Shown: one piece after another, positions 55,101 to 64,000 of the stretch | Numbering within the stretch: the first letter of the stretch is position 1 | Layout of the letters: each line of letters opens with the position of its first letter | Origin: Gambelia wislizenii | Taxonomy: Eukaryota > Chordata > Lepidosauria > Squamata > Crotaphytidae | Length of the DNA stretch: 64,000 bases | Reading direction: 5' to 3' | Assembly: GCA_030847615.1 (NCBI GenBank) | Contig: JAUMIR010000003.1 | Span: forward strand, 288,418,265-288,482,264 | The notes under the pieces: model-generated | What the model was told of the DNA's origin: nothing | What the model saw: the letters and a program-made list of their open reading frames with translations, nothing else | Databases searched by the model: none | Translations under genes and position numbers: made by a program

Positions 55101-56031
55101 TACCGTATGGTGTATAAAACGACCCCCAACTTTTCCAGTTAAAATATAGAGTTTGGGATATACTTGCCGTATAAGACTACCCCCTCTTCCAACAAACACC
55201 AAATAAAAATTTAAAAAAATCAGATTTGATTTCAATATGGTAATTTTAATTCAAATGCTTATGACATGCAGGTACTTAGCAGGAAAACTGTCACTTATAA
55301 ACATAAGGCTGTTTGTCATCAAACATGTAAACATAAAACAGTGCTAGTGGATTAAACTTTTCCTACTTCACTCTAAAGCTGAAAGGAAGAATAAGACAGT
55401 AAACCCATGGGAGCTGCCATGCTGTTTGTTTTCTAAGCTGTCAACCAAACTGGAATTGATGATGATAGGAGGAAGATAACAAACAATAGAGAGAGAGCAA
55501 GTGCCGGGCAAGAGGGAAGCTGGCTAAGGAGAGCTCCCGCTAAGCAAGCTTCCATCTTGAACCGGCTTTAGACCCTTGTATGTTTGGGGCAAAGGTGGAT
55601 TCAAGCGAGGCAGTCACTGAGGAAACTGCTGGCTTTCCCAACCCTCCCCTGGCCAAGCAGGGGAAACGCGGAGGTTTGACTGGCTGGCTGGGCAGAGTCT
55701 TGCCAGCCAAACCTCTGCGCTTTCCCAATTCATGATGGGCTTCTCGCGAGTTGGGAAAGCGCAGAGGTTTGGCTGGCTGGCTGGCTGGCAAGGCTCTCCC
55801 CACCCAGCCAGCCAAACCTCTGCCTTTCCCGAACCTTGCTGGCAGCCCCATCTCAGGTTCCGGAAAGGGGGAGGGGTGGCTGGCTGCCGGGGGGGGGGGG
55901 GAGCTTGCTAGCCACCTCGCGTCCTTCCTGAGTCCAAGATGGGGCTGGCAGCCCCATTGCGGGTCCATATACCCAGCGTATAAGACGACCCCTGACTTTT
56001 GAGGAGATTTTCAAGGGTTAAACATACGGTA
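55101..56031. mobile_element. TACCGTA-type MITE (family C)
   Basis: The left end TACCGTATGGTGTATAAAAC and right end gggttaaacATACGGTA are inverted. Sub-terminal cgacccccaacttttcc and cgacccctgacttttgagga are present. 55549-55617 matches one arm of the hairpin in the 27211 copy, here as a single arm. The GC-rich second half repeats gccagccaaacctctgc and cagccccatctcagg. Noncoding. An intron-like AT-rich segment at 55210-55480 may be a nested insertion. Confidence 0.8.
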
Positions 56032-59000
56032 TTTAAAGACAACCACAGGCTCATAGACTCCCTCCCTCCTTTCTTGGGTTTAATCATAGTTTATTATTTC
56101 ATCTACACCAACAGTAATCGTGGTTAATGCTAATGGGCTTGATATGTTTCCAAAGTTGCTTTACTATGTTGTTATTTCTGCTGGCTTTTTAAAATTGCTG
56201 GCTGCTCTAGGTGCATAATTTCATCAACCAACCAGTCAAGCATTAACTGACGTGTTCATGTGGATATAATGATAAATCCTTGGTAAAGCTGATAAGGAAA
56301 GAGGGGGATAAATTTGTGCTGGAGAAAGAAGGAAGGAATGTGAAAACTTGCAGTATGGGAGATTTCCAGTCTCTTAACTGTGGTTTTCAGCTTAGTAGTA
56401 ATATAGCTATGCCAAACTTGATTAAGGAGAGCACTGCTTTGAATTTCACTCCTTCCCCCTTGGTAGATACATAGGAGTGAGCACATAGTCATTACTAGAG
56501 AAGGAACTATGGTATTTTTAGTTGAAATGTCAAAATGAGATCAAGGTAAATATGACTGAACTGGACTTTTTTGTTGCATGTATATTCAAAAGAGTGAGTA
56601 GTAAACTGTCTTGTGGAATTCCATATCTGTATGATTGCTTGGGAACTCCCCCCCCCCTTTTTCCATTTCAGATAGAGCATAAACCTCAGGCAGTGTTCAG
56701 GTCAAGAGTCTGGTGGGGGGGGGGGCAAAGTTTTTTAGTGGGGATTGTAAAGCCTGAACAGTTCTAGTTGGATAGGGATTTCAGGATCCTGGGTGATACA
56801 ACAGGGAAGCTCTTTCCACCCTCCTTCCTACCAAATGCATTTGGTAGGAAGGAAGAAGGTAGGAAGGAGGGCTTTCCTCACTGACTTCAGTGACACAGGA
56901 AGACAGGTCTAGGAGGAGACACTCCTTTTATTATGTGGGGTCCTAAACCCAAAGTCATGGAAAGAGAATGGTCATGATTCTCCCTTTTTTACCATTCAGC
57001 ACAACAATTTGTTAGAATGAGAGGCCTGAAGGCAATACCAGGCTATATCTAGCTATGTTATAGAGCCAGCAGTGTTACACTAGTGGTTGTATCTTTGCCA
57101 AGTTAGTGCATAGGGCAAGAGCAGTATTCAGTACAGTTTTTACTGTGCAAATGGTTGTGCAGTTGCTCGACCTTTTGCACAGCTGGTTGCAGAACTGCTT
57201 TACGCAACCCCTTGCATACAGTGTAATCCAGCACAACTGCACTGATAGGGATTTTCACTCTACTAGCATTAAATCACATTTAATCCACCATATATAACCC
57301 CTCCCCGCCCTTCATTCAGATCTCTCCCTCTGTTCAGTTAAAGAACATGGGTTCGGAGCTTTCTTTCCTTGACAGAATGGAGAAGGCAGGCTAGATGGGA
57401 GGTGCTGACAGGCCTCTCTCCCACATAATTTGCCATTAATATATCCAGAGGAAGGAGAGAAAGCAGAGGTACTATGCATATGAAGATCCGTTCACATTTC
57501 AGCATGGTGCTCATGAAGGAAAAGATTGTGCCAAGTCCCTTTTTTGTTGGCTATAATTTTTCCTCCCCATTCCTCCCATAGGATGTATGTTCAAGATTAT
57601 AAGTGTGATTATAATTTCATGATGTAAAACATACTGGCCTAAGTCCAGTTAATAAATGGAAGTCAAAAATAAATAAGTGAAAATGAAAAGTGTTCTTTCT
57701 TTCTAAAGTGGTAGACAAATATACTTCCATTTTCTAGGTATATAACAGTTTTAATCCTACTTGGTGAATGACAGGTGACAGCCTGTTATTTCATGCCCGT
57801 TGGCAAAGGTATTTTGAAAAAGGTGTGGTTTGGCAGCTGTTCTGCTTCAGGAAAACAAGAGTAGACGAGGCAAGAGGAGAAAATACCTGTGTTGGGTTGT
57901 TTTACTTTTACATGGGTACTATTCTTAGGACCTAGAAATATCCCTGTGTGACAAAGTGCAGCTATCTATATTTTTATAGGCTTTCAATAGCATCAAGAGA
58001 CATAATTATCTCTGCTAGTGAGACAGCTTTCTCCTCGATGAGTCTTTCTTTGGGTAGGTCTATAATTTAGCTTGAATTCTGTTTTTGTTATTGCTATTAT
58101 TTGTGAGCTGTAATGAGCTAGGCGAGCTTAATTTGAGCTCTCAGTTCCTTGACTATCATGGGTGGTGCATACAGCCATTCACTCTTGTGTTAGCCTTTTT
58201 GTGGAAGTGGAAAACTACAGGGAAACAAAGATAAATCTTGGGGAAACAATTTTTTTCCTCCACTCTAACACAAATTTAAGATGAAGTCATATTTGTATCT
58301 CGTACCTGAATAGTAATATTATATTGCAACACTTCTTCAAAGAATCTCTTACCTCAATCTGTTAGTCTATATATGCTTACAGGAATAAGGGAGTATAAAA
58401 GATCTTCAAACTATTAAAGAGTGTTTAAATATCAAATTACAGTATTTGTATTGAATCCTAGCAGTGTTTGTTATACACTTTAGTCTACTGCTGTATGCGA
58501 AAGATGACCCACTTCAGTTACCAGCATCAACAAAGAGCCTTAGTATTGTCATGGCAACTTCATTACATTTCATGACACTTCAGTATGAGGAATGTTGATG
58601 AAATGCAGGGTGCCATTTTAAAAGGTCCTGGTGAAGTCCCAAGAAGTTGAGGAATTTCTCAGTTCATCCATTCACTGAGTTCTCTCTCTCTCTCTCTCTC
58701 TTTTTTTTTTTTTAAAAAAACACACAGTTGTTACTAGGGAATTTCATTTCCCTGTTATTTGTTAATAAGAGTAAGCAAATAGCCTGTAAAAGCTTTATGC
58801 TGGCTGAAAGGGAGAGCAATCAAATCCAGCATTAAAGATAGTTACAGCTCATGCAGCAGTCTTGTAAAACACTTGTCAAGCCTATAAGTAACGAACCATC
58901 CAGCAGATATTGGAGACTCCACAAAGGTCTCACTGCCGAACTCTTTGTCATGTTGCTCCTTAGTGATGCCTCTATTTATCTGAACAGTCTACTCTAAATA

Positions 59001-59917
59001 TTGAAGAAATTGTTTGAAGTGGATCTTGTAAATGCAAACACTTTATTTGCAAAAAGACTTGCTAGTTCTTGATCTCTGAGACTGTGTATCCAATACTCCA
59101 TGAAATAGGTTATTTTCAGGCATGTGTTTTCATGGACATGCTAGCATGCCTTAAAGCCAGGGTTGGGGTCTTGTAGTCCTCCAGACGTTGTTGAACTGCA
59201 GCTCCTACCAGCCCTAACTAGTATGGCAAGAACACCAGTGCACACACGTAGACATACCAATGACTGCAGGAGAATACATGAACTTTATTCCATTATTATG
59301 TGTAGAGCCTGAACTGACTGGAAGTTTTGCAAGTATGTCAGAATGCCTATGAAACTCTTGATGAGGTCATTTTTATATACTAAACAGGTGTGTTCTATGA
59401 CTGAGAGTATATGTTCTAAATCAGGAAATGGGATCATGGTTTCCTAAACTAAAACATACTAGCCTAAATCAAGTTGTTAGTTCCAACTGGAGTAGGCCCA
59501 TTGAATCAATGCTGAAAGGTAAGACAGCACCTATGCAAATTCCATTCATACAGTGGAGCTTCTCTAGTTCATACAGTTGGAGTGATGCTACTCTGTACAT
59601 CAGAACAAAGGTATCGAAAGGCCAGCCTTTTAAAACATATTTATTTATTTAATATGACTTACCTGTAGAGTAAAATTAAAATGTTGCATAAAGGTAACAT
59701 GGAAATAAGTACACAGGTTGTATGTGGTAAAATGGTATCGATTACCATATATAAACTTTAAAAGGTACTGAGAAAGTTGCACATAAAGAGATATTATATA
59801 AAAATGGCCAGGAATGTCTGTTCAGAACTATATTCATGTAAGGCAGCAGCCCAGGTATCTATATGGCTTAAAGAGGCCAAGCTTTGCTAAAACTGCAGCC
59901 AGTACTAAAAATGCCAG
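56032..59917. other. APP intron 6, no gene; simple repeats
   Basis: Nearly 4 kb of AT-rich intron. A (TC)n run followed by T12 lies at 58681-58714. At 59160-59225 is a fragment of a dispersed repeat (gtcttgtagtcctccagacg ttgttgaactgcagctccta). Short inverted gaaggaagg/ccttccttc blocks occur near 56820-56870. No exon recognised. Confidence 0.45.
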
Positions 59918-60153
59918 TACTGCAACCACAACGTTGCAAATTCTGTCCCAAGGGCTCCAAGGTTCACTCAGTCTTCCATCCTTTTGTAGGTTGGTGAAAT
60001 GAGTACCTGGCTTGTGGGGGCAATTACTAACACACATTGGAAATCGCTTAATGTGGTGTAGACATGTAAAGTGCTATTGCTTAAACAATTTGTAAGCCAC
60101 TCTGAGAGCCTTTGTGGCTGAAGAGTAGAATATAAATACCTAAATAAAAAAAT
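59918..60153 (+). mobile_element. tRNA-derived SINE (second type)
   Basis: caaggttcactcagtcttcc atccttttgtaggttggtga ... aatttgtaagccactctgag agcctttgtggctgaagag ... tataaatacctaaataaa. About 80% similar by eye to 50747-51014; the head is degraded. Confidence 0.8.
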
Positions 60154-60703
60154 TAAACTTCACAAGAAAGTTCTTGTCAATCCAGGTTCCCCCCCCCCTC
60201 TAATCTTGTTGGTGGGGGGAAGTGTTACAAATTTCTTACTAATTTTTTTTATCCCTAATCACTCTCAAATGTTCTGCCTTTAATACGTAAAACAGAATCT
60301 CTGTAACAAAGAATTCACTTTGAAATAGACAAGTGGAGTGGCCTCTTGGTCAGCAAGAATACTGTTATGGAGCTGGTGTTTTGTTTTGTTTATGTTTGTT
60401 AGAACTGGTGTCTTTCTTCATTATATGATGATGGCCCTGGACAGACATACTTTGATCCTATAGATTGATAAGTTATCATTGACAGAGCTTGGAACACTTA
60501 GCTTTTTGGGACTATAGCTCCCAGAACCTCCAAGTCAGAATGGACAGGACTAACCATGTTGACTGGCCAGCAAATTCTGGGAGTTGCAATCCAAACAAGT
60601 AATTATTTCATAGACTGGTCATTCACCTGTCAGATCCCATATACCTGTATGATAATTTGTAAGAGGTTTTTTTTAAAAAAAAACATTGCAGTAAAATTAA
60701 ATA
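60154..60703. other. APP intron 6, dispersed-repeat trace
   Basis: The region 60500-60600 carries actatagctcccagaacctc and aattctgggagttgcaatcc in opposite orientation, probably the ends of a short unclassified repeat. Otherwise unique. Confidence 0.35.
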
Positions 60704-60974
60704 CAGGTCACACTCCATATCTGCAGAACCAATATCTGAGGTTTCAGTTATCCATGGCTGAAAAAAAAGGGGGGGGGACACATACCATAGAGTCATGTTG
60801 AAAAATGCCCTGAGAGGTGTGTCTTCTCTAGAAATTTCTATGTCCTCCAATTCAACTCTATGGTATGTTTCTACCAAAAGTCCTTTATTTTAATAGGGTT
60901 CACTATTATCCGCAGTTTCATTTATAAACGGTAAGTCCGAGGACATATCCCCTGTGGATACAGAGGACAGCCTG
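60704..60974. mobile_element. pogo/Tigger-like MITE, family B
   Basis: The termini CAGGTCACACTCCATATCTG and GGATACAGAGGACAGCCTG are flanked by TA. The core ccatagagtcatgttg ... ctgagaggtgtgtcttctctag ... caattcaactctatgg is shared with the 46571 copy. Confidence 0.85.
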
Positions 60975-61819
60975 TATATTCTGTTTTGTCCTTTTCATAT
61001 TTACACATCTATTCTAATGCTTATCTGTCTGTTAGGAAATGAGTATTGAATAAATAGAATTGATATTATAGAGCACTATACATTCTGTGTACTGAGACTC
61101 AGAAACTCATGTACATCGCACTTTACAGCGTATCACCCAAAAATTGTAAAAAAATAGTTTTTGAACTGTAACTCAGAATCTTTTGGAGGATTTTGGGATT
61201 TGTAGTCTAGAATTAACTTTTACACACTCTGGTAACAACAAAAGTTTTGACCATTTCCCAAGAATCTTGGTTAATATAGATTGTAAAATGGAGGAACTGA
61301 AGACAACAAGAGGAGGGAGAAACTGAAGAATAAATTGGGAGCAAATGTAAGATGAACAGCATCATTACAACAACAGTAAAAAGATATATTATTTTCCTCA
61401 AACGCAAGAAAAGAGAATTCCCATACTATTCTGGACTTACATATGAGTAGAATTGGGTCCATTTATTTTAAAAACTGTCAGTAAAAGGTAGTTTTCCAAG
61501 ACTCGTTAATAAGTGAGCCACATATGAATGCATTGCACATTAAAATATGCAATCCTACCAGTGTAGCTAAAATAGCCCTTTTTCCTTTGCAGACTGCAGT
61601 AACTCTTTGATGCCTTAGTATAGTGAAGACTTTATAAAAATTGATGATGATGATGATGATGATGATGCAGTAGAAGTAAAAGTAATTGGAACACTGTATA
61701 TTTTATGCTAATTAATTCCTATCCTAATTTTTCTCATAGATTAAAAATAAATGTTCAGACGTGAACTTCAATTTTCATTGCTTGGGGTATAATTCAGGGT
61801 ATTTAAGTCTTATGAAATA
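60975..61819. other. APP intron 6, no gene; (GAT)n
   Basis: Contains a (TGA)n/(GAT)n microsatellite at about 61643-61668 and a dispersed-repeat phrase near 61165-61210 (actcagaatcttttggagga ttttgggatttgtagtc). No exon. Confidence 0.4.
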
Positions 61820-62077
61820 CAGTCGGACCCCTGTATCCATGGAACAAATATCCACAGTTTCAGTTATCCACAGCTGGAAAAACAGGGATCCATCCCATAG
61901 AATTTCACTGGGAAATGCCTAGAGAGAGGTCGTCTCTAGGCATCTTCTACGTCCTCCAATGCAGTGGTATGTTTGTATTGGAAGTCCTTTGTTTTAGTAG
62001 AGGCTGCTATTATCCACAGTTTCCAGCATCCATAGTAAGTCTGGGAGCCGAAGTCCTGCAGATACGGGGTCCAACTG
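61820..62077. mobile_element. pogo/Tigger-like MITE, family B
   Basis: The termini CAGTCGGACCCCTGTATCCA and GATACGGGGTCCAACTG are flanked by TA. The core has cccatagaatttcactggga, agagagaggtcgtctctagg and aagtcctttgttttagtag. Confidence 0.85.

Positions 62078-64000
<1,923 letters not shown>

Overview
This is vertebrate nuclear DNA. It is a 64 kb slice through the middle of the amyloid precursor protein gene (APP), read on the + strand. Four coding exons are visible at 22672-22784, 33893-34086, 52709-52911 and 63466-63633. They correspond to exons 4, 5, 6 and 7 of the mammalian gene: second half of E1 (growth-factor-like and copper-binding parts), acidic region, and Kunitz protease inhibitor. 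Their lengths (113, 194, 203 and 168 bp) and splice phases equal those I know for human APP, and all internal splice junctions are AG/GT. The window opens in intron 3 and closes in intron 7. Introns 4, 5 and 6 are 11,108, 18,622 and 10,554 bp. No other host gene, tRNA, rRNA gene or CRISPR array was seen.

The repeats point to a squamate reptile, probably a lizard; I cannot name the species. There are CR1, L2-like, L1/Tx1-like and RTE/BovB LINEs, a Penelope-like element, Ty1/copia, two DIRS (tyrosine-recombinase) retrotransposons, tRNA-derived SINEs and a 5S rRNA-derived SINE that share a BovB-like tail, and many non-autonomous DNA transposons (pogo/Tigger-like, hAT-like and an unassigned TACCGTA-type family).

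Layout. 1-22671 (intron 3): an L1/Tx1-like LINE on the minus strand, an inverted pair of LINE 3' ends, a Penelope-like cluster, foldback and pogo-like MITEs, CR1 pieces, and a 3.6 kb nested hAT composite at 15736-19379. 22785-33892 (intron 4): GC-rich MITEs, a TACCGTA MITE with an internal hairpin, and an old DIRS remnant. 34087-52708 (intron 5): a nearly intact 6.25 kb DIRS element beginning 111 bp after exon 5, then BovB and copia remnants, a hAT MITE, and CR1/SINE nests. 52912-63465 (intron 6): mostly unrecognised AT-rich sequence with several MITEs. 63634-64000: start of intron 7.

The most striking object is the intron 5 DIRS element. It has inverted terminal repeats, a gag-like ORF, a reverse transcriptase/RNase H/methyltransferase-like ORF, a tyrosine recombinase with visible R, HxxR and Y residues, and an internal complementary region copying both outer ends. 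Only five in-frame stops and one frame break separate it from full coding capacity. A second, older DIRS of a different family lies on the other side of exon 5.
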